A program made the position numbers and the translations under genes. Below are positions 51,777 to 60,105 of a stretch of 64,000 nucleotides of DNA, one piece after another. Every line of letters begins with the position of its first letter. Positions within the stretch are counted from its first letter, which is position 1. The stretch lies in the NCBI GenBank assembly GCA_956465555.1, contig OY101127.1:310001-374000 (forward strand), in the 5' to 3' direction. Under the pieces are notes generated by a model, which saw nothing but the letters and a program-made list of their open reading frames with translations, ran no database searches and was not told the DNA's origin. The stretch is from Nitzschia sp. pyKryTriq1 (Eukaryota; Bacillariophyta; Bacillariophyceae; Bacillariales; Bacillariaceae).

Positions 51777-51848
51777 GCCAACAAGGGCAAAACCTACTAC
51801 AATACAGGTGTCAGTGACGTGTCTCTAATAGAGGATTTGTTCTCTTGA
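49995..51848 (+). CDS. NFACT-R (CCDC25-like) protein fused to an RWD-like domain, gene B
   Basis: 617 residues. Residues 1-195 match the CCDC25/NFACT-R family closely: [67 protein letters not shown] and [15 protein letters not shown], then a basic helix. A disordered middle follows. From about 370 comes an RWD-like module ([38 protein letters not shown], YP.....[12 protein letters not shown]), followed by an acidic coiled coil ([29 protein letters not shown]). CCDC25 alone is about 208 residues, so the extension is unusual. NFACT-R occurs in ribosome-quality-control factors and RWD in Gcn2/Gir2-type translation regulators, so a translation-stress role is an inference. Its last third is duplicated at 40.6 kb. 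Confidence 0.82.
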   Translation: [617 protein letters not shown]

Positions 51849-52131
51849 CGAACCAATCAGTTGTCCTTCCGACATGCGTCTTTCCTGCTTAGGGTACTGT
51901 AACTTATGGTGGGCGATATGCTTTACCAAAATAATGATTTCACTATGACGTAAAGGAACTGTATTACGACAAAATGTTTGTTGCTAGAAACTTATCATTG
52001 ATACAGTTACGAGGGTTCGACATTCCGTTCCATTGACAAATAAGGGAAAAGCGAAGGAGAAGGAAACTTATTGGGTCTAATGACTGACGGAGTCGCTACA
52101 AATACGGCTGATGGATCAATGAAATCCGAGC

Positions 52132-52662
52132 TCACGATGTGATTTCGTAATGAGTCGAGCGAGGAGTCGCTGAAACAACGACAGTCTTCTCAACTTCTCG
52201 ACCCTTGCATGAAGAAAGGAAGCCAAAAAACGTACGGCGTCGGCTTTTGCTTGTTGCAGTAGATCCATCGAGAGTGTCGGCTTCTGTGTTCCCTGAATCG
52301 TTGCTATCGTTGGCTGTCAGACCCTTCTGAGTTTCCTTTGCTTTGTTCATGGCAAGTTTGTCCAGAAGCTGCTGGCACGCATCAGCCGTATATTCGTCCT
52401 GGAGTATCATTTCTGCGTGCCGTGGTCCGCAGAGAATAATTCTGGATTCTTCTTCTTGGTTCAAGAGGATGGGGTCCAGTTCCACATTGGTAGTGTTGCC
52501 CGCTGAGCAAATAAGCTGTTCCGTGAAACCGAAGAATCGATCAATCGCATCAGGACGGTCGGTTGGTAGTTCAAGTTCAACAACTGGTGAATTTTCTTTT
52601 TTCACCACCTCAGCAAGCTCCGCTGCATCTTGTGCTTGAGTGCGTCCTTTGCCAAAAATCAT
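52132..52662 (-). CDS. Small acidic protein of unknown function
   Basis: 176 residues from Met at 52662 (MIFGKGRTQAQDAAELAEVV). The frame is open to 52914, but that extra part is His/Ser/Ile-rich and reads as a 5' UTR. The protein has an acidic middle with DRPDAIDRFFGFTEQLIC, ELDPILLNQEEESRIILCGPRH and DEYTADACQQLLDKL, and a basic patch SKSRRRTFFGFL near the end. No signal peptide or TM. I do not recognise a family. Protein-like composition and a long clean frame support it being a real gene. Confidence 0.5.
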   Translation of the reverse strand: MIFGKGRTQAQDAAELAEVVKKENSPVVELELPTDRPDAIDRFFGFTEQLICSAGNTTNVELDPILLNQEEESRIILCGPRHAEMILQDEYTADACQQLLDKLAMNKAKETQKGLTANDSNDSGNTEADTLDGSTATSKSRRRTFFGFLSSCKGREVEKTVVVSATPRSTHYEITS

Positions 52663-53239
52663 TGTTATGCGATTGTTCTTTGCTGACTGAGAAGATATCA
52701 AGAAATACAGTAGGTAGAAGATGGGATTTTCGATTACAAGTGTATGAATTGTGAACGCTATCGTTGTCCTCTGTTGGTGGGAGAAGATTGGTCGGTGTTG
52801 GCGAAACAAAGACGAGGAATGGCGATGATGATGACGGATGGATGGCGAAGTAGGTGCTCGAAGAATTGAATATTCGATATACAGTTTTGATAATAAATAT
52901 AAATGTTTATACATCTTCGTGTAAGTATGTCAATCAAACTCTAAAAGACGAGTTTCCTCATTAAACCGTTGTAAAGACGTTAAATTTGAATCTCCCGCGC
53001 ACGCGAAAAACTTGTTTTAGGACTAACGGAGTACCGTCTGTCATCATCCTTCCTGCCTTTGTCCTGTCCATATGATACAAGTGACAAGTGGCATGCGTGG
53101 GCCACATTTCGCGCTACATTTTGCGGAACAGCGTTTAGGGTTCTGGCCAGAATTCGTGTGTACTCGTACTGTATTTTTCGCTGCTTTACGATATACTACA
53201 GTATTACTACAGCAGTAGACTATTACTCTTTTAAAAAAC
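52663..53239. other. Divergent spacer upstream of DUS2
   Basis: This holds the probable 5' UTR of the small acidic gene (52663-52914, AT-rich) and the promoter of DUS2. The dispersed motif TTTTTCGCTGCTTTACGATA lies at 53174-53193, only about 47 bases before the DUS2 ATG. Confidence 0.45.
53174..53193 (+). repeat. Dispersed motif copy 2, upstream of DUS2
   Basis: TTTTTCGCTGCTTTACGATA occurs here exactly as at 23807-23826. It is preceded by CGTACTGTA rather than by the TTAGACARTGCAC block. Being close to a start codon it could act as a promoter or initiator element. Confidence 0.55.
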
Positions 53240-54550
53240 ATGCTAGACGTTCAAGAACAAGCCAATCGTCTGTATAGAGGCAAGGCATTGGCCCCGATGG
53301 TCCGTGCCTCCACCACTCCCCTACGAACACTCGCATTGGAGTACGGCGCCGACTTGGTCTACACGGAAGAATTTGTCGATCGGAGTTTGAGTCAAACGAT
53401 CCGACAGGAAAATCCGACGCTAGGAACCATTGATTATGTCAAGGATACTTCACTATTGTCCAAGAAATCCCAAAAGAAACTCTTGAGCGAGCAACGACCT
53501 TGCTTGATTTTCCGGATGGATCCTTCAGTCGAGAGAGGCAAAATTATATGTCAATTGGGCACAGGGGAACCCGAATTGGCCTTGGAGGCAGCAAAGCACG
53601 TCTATCAGGATTTTTGTGCGATCGATATTAATATGGGTTGTCCCAAGAAGTTTAGCGTCAGTGGGGGTATGGGCAGCGCTCTCTTGAATGATCCGAAACG
53701 GGCTGCCCGCATAATCGAGACGCTTCGAACGCACATCCCGCGCCCCATCTCCTGTAAAATTCGCCTGTTGAAAACCGCGGAGGATACGATAGACTTTGTA
53801 CAGCAAATGATCCAAGCGGGAGCCAACGCCGTGGCAATTCATGCCCGAAGAGTCGGGCACGATGCGACTGTTCCTGCCGACTGGGAAACACTTGAGGTGG
53901 TCATGGCTAGCCTGCGAGCCCAGTATCCTTCCTTTCCGTTTTTGCTGAATGGAGACTTTTATGATCGGACCGAAATAGAAAAAATGCTCCAAAAGACTCA
54001 AGCGAGTGGGGTTCTTCTGGGACGACCTGCGCTATACAACACTTCTATCTTTCGACCTCTCGACATGGAGCTGGAAGATAAAGGCAAAGTCATCCAACGC
54101 TATTTACAACATGCCGCACGATACGATCAGCATTTCAAAAACCCAAAGTACACCGTTTGTGAGATGATGAACAATCGTAGGGCTCCGATCCCGCGAGTCC
54201 CGTACCTTCCTCAACTGTACGAGGGAGGCCAAACCATTGCGAAGACGTGTAATTGCAAGAATTTAGAGCAAATCTTTGATGTTTGGGAGCTTCCATGGAA
54301 GGGAACGGGCAAACCAGCACTGGCTGGGGACAAAACCGCGATGACTGGTGTTCCAAGCTTGGGTGACACAGCGCTGGCACCGGGGGAGCATTGTTACACA
54401 GATTCCTACTTTCTGAAGAAACGACCGAACTCTCCATCGGATGCTACGGAAGCGAATGTGGATGCAAAGCGTGTCAAGACAAACCACCAAACAGACCAAG
54501 AAGCGACAACAACCGAAAGCGCCACCAAGACGAAAAGAAAAAATGATTAA
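53240..54550 (+). CDS. tRNA-dihydrouridine synthase 2-like (DUS2)
   Basis: 436 residues. The FMN-binding TIM-barrel features of Dus enzymes are present: KALAPMVRASTTPLRTLALEYGADLVYTEEFVD at the N-terminus, DINMGCPKKFSVSGGMGSALL with the catalytic Cys, RPISCKIRLLKTAEDTIDF, AVAIHARRVGHDA, FLLNGDFYDRTEIEKML and GVLLGRPALYNTSIF. Wording is closest to eukaryotic DUS2, which reduces U20 of cytosolic tRNA using NADPH. The C-terminal part after about 330 has no clear dsRNA-binding domain, unlike animal DUS2, and ends in a basic nuclear-type tail (DAKRVKTN ... KTKRKND). The stop is about 105 bp from that of the converging gene. Confidence 0.92.
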   Translation: MLDVQEQANRLYRGKALAPMVRASTTPLRTLALEYGADLVYTEEFVDRSLSQTIRQENPTLGTIDYVKDTSLLSKKSQKKLLSEQRPCLIFRMDPSVERGKIICQLGTGEPELALEAAKHVYQDFCAIDINMGCPKKFSVSGGMGSALLNDPKRAARIIETLRTHIPRPISCKIRLLKTAEDTIDFVQQMIQAGANAVAIHARRVGHDATVPADWETLEVVMASLRAQYPSFPFLLNGDFYDRTEIEKMLQKTQASGVLLGRPALYNTSIFRPLDMELEDKGKVIQRYLQHAARYDQHFKNPKYTVCEMMNNRRAPIPRVPYLPQLYEGGQTIAKTCNCKNLEQIFDVWELPWKGTGKPALAGDKTAMTGVPSLGDTALAPGEHCYTDSYFLKKRPNSPSDATEANVDAKRVKTNHQTDQEATTTESATKTKRKND

Positions 54551-54655
54551 TGCTCGCAGGAACTATTGTCATTGCTTCACTACAAGCCGATACAAAGTAG
54601 TAGACCGCCGCAGCTGCAGCAGGACCAGTTTTACTTCAGGGGCTCGCTGGCCTCT

Positions 54656-57289
54656 TTATTTAGCACCAATGGACCCCTCTCTAGGAGAGTTATTTCCGGT
54701 GGGGTTTCTGGGACGACCGAGAAGATCGAGATTTTTTAGAGTTGACTGGGATGACGCACTCAACGAGGAGGATGAAGATGACGACGAGGCCGAATCCACG
54801 GGCAGGCCCGTGTTAGCATCGGCCCATTCTCCGGACTGCTTGTCGACGACTGGTAGCCCAGTAGCTTCATCAATCCAAACTTCAGTCATATCATCGTCGT
54901 TGACGTCATTTTGACCCCATTCCTCGTCTAGCCCCCCGTGGTACTGATGCGGGAAATGATACTCCACTGGTGGTGGGGTATCCTCGTCATCGGTAAAGAT
55001 CATTGGGGTCCCATCCCCTGACGACTCCATGAGCGAGGCCACACCGTCTGGGTCCGAAAACACAGAGCAGTCAAGAGGGCTAGGTCGGACTGTGTGGTAG
55101 TGGGGCGGTTTGATCTTGGGCACATATGAATTGTTGTCGGTAAGAGTGGAAGTGTCGTCATAGTCATAGCAAAGATTCGAACGAGGAGGCGTGATGGAAT
55201 CTATCACCGACTGCAAGGAGGGCGGGAGAAAATCTACTTGGTCGGTGTGGGACGAGCTCGGTGTATGAATTGGTTGAGAAAAGAGTGCGCTTCTTGTGTC
55301 ACAATCAGTTGTCCCTGTCCATTCCGAGTAGTGCACCGCCGGTATCTGGCTGGACAAACGTCCTTCGTCATCTGCCGGAACCGTTTCAATGTCCAGGTCG
55401 TCTCCTGGACCCGAATGCGGGATAAGAGAGAGACTATGCTGAATGGCTCTGTCCTCGGAATCCTTGCCTGATTGTTGTGGTGGTACAGAAGGAGCGGATG
55501 ACGAGGTCATAGAAGTCACGATATCTTGCAGTGACGGTGGGGCTGGTAGGCATAGTTTGCGTTGATTGCTCGAACTCGTTGAGGCCGAAGTATATGATTT
55601 GGCGTCGTCTGGGTTGGTGACTTCCTGCATGCCTTCCAATTGCCGGCTTTGAAGATAGTTGTAAAACAGAGCGACTATCCAGTGGCCTACACTTGGAATC
55701 CAAACCGCCAAGAATAAAGTTTCAATGACGACACCATCCGCACGCATCGTCTCGGGTGGCATGGCCAAGGCCAAAAATTTCAAGCCTGTCAGACCGATGA
55801 GCGATGCTTGAAGAATTGTATCGACGGTTGTGGTTCGGAACCACCGATTCTGGTGCTCGCAATCTCCAAAAGGAGAGGCAAATCGTTGGATCAACTCCGA
55901 TACCATGAGGATCACCAAAAAGGCCGTCAAAATCCATGACGGATGTTCCGAAAGTAAAACAGGAAGCGACGCGAGAAGAGTTCGGCGTATCATCCAAAAA
56001 GCCGGCCACCACCAAGAATCCCTATAGGCCAACAAGTCGCGACTCCATTCATTTCCCTCTGAAGGCTCGGAACAGGGGTATCGCTTCGAGAGTAACCACA
56101 ACGGGAGAAGGCATCCGTACAATATAAGACCAATAATCCCCACGATCGAAGAGAGTAACGGCTCGTGACAAAACCAGTCGCTACCAGAACAATGCAGTGC
56201 CTCGAGAGACGTCACAATTATTTTCAAATGTGCGAGACTGAAGCCAACCGCTACGATGCTGCTGACGTGAATGGCTGGTATGGCTTGGGAAAGAATCCAG
56301 ACTGAGCACGATACAATCATGGGAAACACAAGGACAAACATTTGGTCCAATGCGGGTGACAATCCCAACAAGCATTGCCAAGAGAGACCAGCATCAAGGT
56401 CCAAGGCAAACATGGACAAGATCCAGCGATGGAGATGTTCCAGAAGAACCAGGTTCTGCGGGGAGGACGAGGCAGATGGAACCAGTCCCAAAAAGTATAC
56501 CATTTGGATGTATTCGACGCCCATCCATACAATCGTCGTGGAACGCGCTGGGAGAACAGAGAGAACCAATATCATAGCGACAACAAAGGACGTCATCCAG
56601 ATGGGATGCAAGATTGTTCGCAGCGTCGAGGGACACTCCGTGCACTCTTCATGCCATTCGTATTCACTTGTACGACACCACCCATCGCCCTCTTCTGGAC
56701 TCTTAAGCTGTTCGTCAGTCGCTTCCAATTGCACAAGGGTTTCGTTGAAAGAGGATCCCGCAAACGAGGCTGAAATCTCGACGGTAGCCGACGGGCTTTT
56801 CGAGCCTTCTGTCGGGGCCATTGTTGGTGTGGGCGTCTCTTCCTGAATCAATGCACAGTAGACTCTGCCATTCCACACTTGGATCGAGTTGGCCCCCTCG
56901 CCGTCATAGTGCTCGGGATCACAAGGCGAACAAAAAATGGATCTCGGAAGATTAGAATAGGCGCCTATCGGGCAAATTTCACAGTGGGAGGCCCTTGACG
57001 AAGAGGAAAACGTCCCGGCCGGGCAGTTGCTGCATGCCCCGGCTGTTTCGTTTGCTGAAAAGGTTCCAAACTCACAAGGGTAGCGTTGATTATCGTTAGA
57101 TGGGCTATAATGGCCCTTACCTACTGGCCGACATGGACGAGTTCCATCTCCATTCGTTCCACCTGAGACATGGTGGCAACCGTGGGGACAGTACTCGTCA
57201 TAGGCGACACGAGGGCATGGTCCACCATCACCTCTGGCTTTGTGGGTTGCGAGAAGAACAACAACGAGCAGTATAGTTAACAGTCGCAT
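54656..57289 (-). CDS. Multi-TM receptor-like protein with GCC2/GCC3-type Cys-rich ectodomain
   Basis: 877 residues from Met at 57289, which begins a clean signal peptide (MRLLTILLVVVLLATHKARG); an in-frame Met at 57337 is less likely. Residues about 20-150 are Cys-rich with the ephrin-receptor-like pattern (YPCEFGTFSANETAGACSNC, CPAGTFSSSSRASHCEIC, CPIGAYSNLPRSIFCSPC). After a TM-proximal stretch there are about seven to nine hydrophobic helices (FVVAMILVLSVLPA, VFPMIVSCSVWILSQAI, IVGIIGLILYGCLLPLWLL, ILTAFLVILMVSELI, ASLIGLTGLKFLALAM). The cytosolic tail of about 300 residues is Ser/Asp-rich and carries two 'W.D..TGLPV' units. It resembles GCC2/GCC3-plus-multi-TM proteins common in stramenopiles. 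A role as channel or receptor at the surface is inferred. Confidence 0.75.
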   Translation of the reverse strand: MRLLTILLVVVLLATHKARGDGGPCPRVAYDEYCPHGCHHVSGGTNGDGTRPCRPVGKGHYSPSNDNQRYPCEFGTFSANETAGACSNCPAGTFSSSSRASHCEICPIGAYSNLPRSIFCSPCDPEHYDGEGANSIQVWNGRVYCALIQEETPTPTMAPTEGSKSPSATVEISASFAGSSFNETLVQLEATDEQLKSPEEGDGWCRTSEYEWHEECTECPSTLRTILHPIWMTSFVVAMILVLSVLPARSTTIVWMGVEYIQMVYFLGLVPSASSSPQNLVLLEHLHRWILSMFALDLDAGLSWQCLLGLSPALDQMFVLVFPMIVSCSVWILSQAIPAIHVSSIVAVGFSLAHLKIIVTSLEALHCSGSDWFCHEPLLSSIVGIIGLILYGCLLPLWLLSKRYPCSEPSEGNEWSRDLLAYRDSWWWPAFWMIRRTLLASLPVLLSEHPSWILTAFLVILMVSELIQRFASPFGDCEHQNRWFRTTTVDTILQASLIGLTGLKFLALAMPPETMRADGVVIETLFLAVWIPSVGHWIVALFYNYLQSRQLEGMQEVTNPDDAKSYTSASTSSSNQRKLCLPAPPSLQDIVTSMTSSSAPSVPPQQSGKDSEDRAIQHSLSLIPHSGPGDDLDIETVPADDEGRLSSQIPAVHYSEWTGTTDCDTRSALFSQPIHTPSSSHTDQVDFLPPSLQSVIDSITPPRSNLCYDYDDTSTLTDNNSYVPKIKPPHYHTVRPSPLDCSVFSDPDGVASLMESSGDGTPMIFTDDEDTPPPVEYHFPHQYHGGLDEEWGQNDVNDDDMTEVWIDEATGLPVVDKQSGEWADANTGLPVDSASSSSSSSSLSASSQSTLKNLDLLGRPRNPTGNNSPREGSIGAK

Positions 57290-58293
57290 GATCGACCGAC
57301 CGCTTATCCTTCTAATGATAAATTGTGAAGAATGCATCTGATATCTGACGGTATGAGGTTTGCCATGGTCAGTGGCGGTGATGGTGGTGGTGGGTAGATG
57401 GTTCGGCGGCAGGTTGGAGACTTGTTTGCTTTTCGTTTCTGCCGAGGTGCGCTACTGACATTACAGAATTTTCCAGTTTTTAAAACTCTCCAATATCTAT
57501 TAGCTACATTAGACAATGCACCTTTTCGCGCTGCTTTACGATGGCTAATACTCTACTAATAGATACTCGTCAGTCTTTCAACGACTCCTCCTCCTCCCTG
57601 CCCATACCGTACGGTACCGGTACCGTAGGTACAGTATTCAGTATTGCTGTTACCGGTCAGGTGTTGAAAATCTCCGTAGTCTGTACGCTGTCAGCTGACG
57701 CTTTGACTAGTGGGACCACTTCCTCAGCCCCGCGTCGAGTATAGTGTTGATGCTACCAGCTAAAGTTCGTCTGCTCTTCTTCCGAGGCACGAACCTACCT
57801 CAAGTAAAGTAAACTTCCCTCTCAAACTTGAGATTAAGACACTTGTTATTCTACATTTGATAACTTTGCTTGTTGGTATCGGATCTTTGCTATCGCCGAT
57901 CGATCTTGGAACTGACAGATTCAACTATGAACAATAGCTCTTCCACAATGAATCTTGTCCTCCTTTTGCAGACAACGACTAAATTGACTAAAGCTGTACG
58001 TTCCAGCCCACATTCGTACCGTTACGCCTACAGTATGTATTATTTTATCAGGGGTCCAGCATCCCTACTGTATCATAGCGCGAAGAGATCCATCGCATGC
58101 CAAATACCGACGCCGCGAAGTGACCAAAACTGCGAGAGAGGGAAACAATCGGTATCTTGGGCGTAAACTGCGGCACTTGCGAGATTTTGGAGATAGGAGC
58201 ACCATATCAAGAAGCAAGAACTTCAGCTTATTGCTGCCCACTCTACCGGTGTATCCTACGAGTACTCCTAATTATAATAATAATGCCAGCAGA
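57290..58293. other. Divergent spacer with motif copy 3 and GTAC strings
   Basis: One kilobase between the multi-TM gene and the double-C2 gene, which diverge. It holds GTAC/TACCGGTA strings at 57600-57640 and motif copy 3 at 57506-57542. The plus frame is open from 58120 but reads as 5' UTR until the Met at 58294. Nothing else could be assigned. Confidence 0.4.
57506..57542 (+). repeat. Dispersed motif copy 3
   Basis: ACATTAGACAATGCACC followed by TTTTCGCGCTGCTTTACGAT. It matches copy 1 at 23791-23826 over nearly its whole length, with a 2-base difference in the CGCGCT part. It lies about 215 bases upstream of the minus-strand multi-TM gene. Confidence 0.5.
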
Positions 58294-59817
58294 ATGGTGA
58301 AGAAGGTAAAAGTCAAAATCACCGTAATGAAGGGCCGCGGGTTAGCAGCCAAGGATCGGAACTTACTGGGCCAGCGGACCTCGTCGGACCCCTACGTGGA
58401 AGTTTGGTCCAAGCAAAGGAACCCAGTCACTGACAATCTCATTGATGAGTTGATGGGAAAGACGCCAGTCATTAAGAAGACTTTGAACCCGGCCTGGACG
58501 ACTGATAATCATTTTGAATTTAAAGTGGAAGGCCCGAATCCGGTCTTGAAGTTGAAAATCTGGGATGAGGATTTTATGTCGGACGACGATTTGATGGGAG
58601 TCGTTATGGTGCCTGTCCCCATGAAAAAGTCAGACTCGACTCGATGGTACGAGGTTCCCAAAGAGTCGGCCCCAAACGCCGAAGGAACCTTGTATTTGCG
58701 CGTGCAGACAGTCGGTTTGAAGAAAAAGAAAAAGACAGAGGGAACTTCCAAAAAGAAGAAGGAAACCACCAAGCGGGGCAACTCACCAAAGGGAGAAAAG
58801 TCGCCCAAACGAGACAAGTCTCCAGCTCCTCCTGGGAGTGCCTCGTCCGCAGCAAAAAATAGCGAAGACTGGATGGACGAAGAAGATTACGACTCTCCTC
58901 CCGATGAGGATGAATTCGATCTCGACGAAAAAGATGTAGTCTTGCCTCCTCTCAAAGTCCACGATTGTATCCAGCCGAATCGAGCCGTCTTACAAGCGGA
59001 AGAAGACGCATTCAACCAAATTCGAACACTCAAGGGCAATATTGCAAAACTCAGAGATACCCTGGGTAAGGCGGAGCCATACAGTGATCTCGAAAAACGA
59101 GGTGGAGGTAAACGAAATAGCATTTTGCCCATGGTGTCATATCTGCAGGAAGAAAATGCAAGGCTTAAAAAAGAAACCGAAGAGCTCTACCAGCGTATGG
59201 AAGACGAATTGCAACGTGATCTTTATGTCAGTGAACGAATGAGAGTGCAGATGACCATTGTGAGAGGATCCGGTCTGGCAGCGAAAGATCGAAATGCCTT
59301 GGGGCAACGAACAACCTCTGATCCATACTGTGAAGTATACGACTCGAACACGAAATTGTTGGGTAAAACCAGCACCATCGAAAAGACTCTGCATCCCATA
59401 TGGAATGAGCGTTTCGATATGGAAATCCGAGTCAGCAAGGCGGTGGTGATTATCAAAATCTGGGATGAGGATTACATGTCGGAACCTGATGCCATGGGGA
59501 CCATCCGAATCATGGTTCCCACTGAACGGGGAGAACACAAGGATTGGTATCAAGTACCTTCCTACAGTGCCAAGAATGCCACTGGTCGCGTGCAAGTGAA
59601 ATTCAAAATTGAAATGATTCCCGATCCACGGTGGGAAGTGGAACGATTGGAGAAAGAAGTCGAGCGACTCAATGCCGAGCTGGCAACAACAACCTTGGAA
59701 GACGCAGACGAAGATGCAAATGCATTGCAACCAACCATGCAATTCTTGAAGGCAAAGAATAAGGAGCTGCTTCTACTCAAGCAAAAGTTGGAGACGCAAC
59801 TCAAATACAACATGTAA
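58294..59817 (+). CDS. Double C2-domain protein with coiled coils
   Basis: 507 residues from Met at 58294 (MVKKVKVKITVMKGRGLAAK). C2 domain 1 is at about 1-130 and C2 domain 2 at about 310-430. They are strikingly similar: GLAAKDRN.LGQRT.SDPY.EV, KT.VI.KTLNPAW / KTSTIEKTLHPIW, and KIWDEDFMSDDD / KIWDEDYMSEPD. The Asp residues of the AAKD, SDPY and WDED loops are the calcium ligands, so both should bind calcium and acidic phospholipids. Between them are a Lys/Ser/Pro-rich linker, an acidic patch, and a helical segment (LRDTLGKAEPYSDLEKRG, YLQEENARLKKETEEL). A coiled coil ends the protein. No TM is seen, so it is probably a cytosolic membrane tether or scaffold. Confidence 0.85.
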   Translation: MVKKVKVKITVMKGRGLAAKDRNLLGQRTSSDPYVEVWSKQRNPVTDNLIDELMGKTPVIKKTLNPAWTTDNHFEFKVEGPNPVLKLKIWDEDFMSDDDLMGVVMVPVPMKKSDSTRWYEVPKESAPNAEGTLYLRVQTVGLKKKKKTEGTSKKKKETTKRGNSPKGEKSPKRDKSPAPPGSASSAAKNSEDWMDEEDYDSPPDEDEFDLDEKDVVLPPLKVHDCIQPNRAVLQAEEDAFNQIRTLKGNIAKLRDTLGKAEPYSDLEKRGGGKRNSILPMVSYLQEENARLKKETEELYQRMEDELQRDLYVSERMRVQMTIVRGSGLAAKDRNALGQRTTSDPYCEVYDSNTKLLGKTSTIEKTLHPIWNERFDMEIRVSKAVVIIKIWDEDYMSEPDAMGTIRIMVPTERGEHKDWYQVPSYSAKNATGRVQVKFKIEMIPDPRWEVERLEKEVERLNAELATTTLEDADEDANALQPTMQFLKAKNKELLLLKQKLETQLKYNM

Positions 59818-60105
59818 AACGGCGGTTCTTGATATGACGTATGGAGTCGAATAAGGGAATCATAATCGTCGTCGCGTGGTGGTTATTTAATCAGTTCTTT
59901 ATGTGCTCCCGTATTCCGTTGTAGTCATACGCTTCTGGTGCATATTCAGTCTTAGCAGGAGGCCCACTCCTATCAATCGTTCTCAGACGATGACGCATTT
60001 TTGTTTTTAATGTCTCAAAGCAAGCGCAAGTACCTGGTAGCACTTGCCGGAAACACAGCTTGGCCAATTTCCACGACCAGAATCCGTATGTATGATATGC
60101 ATCCA

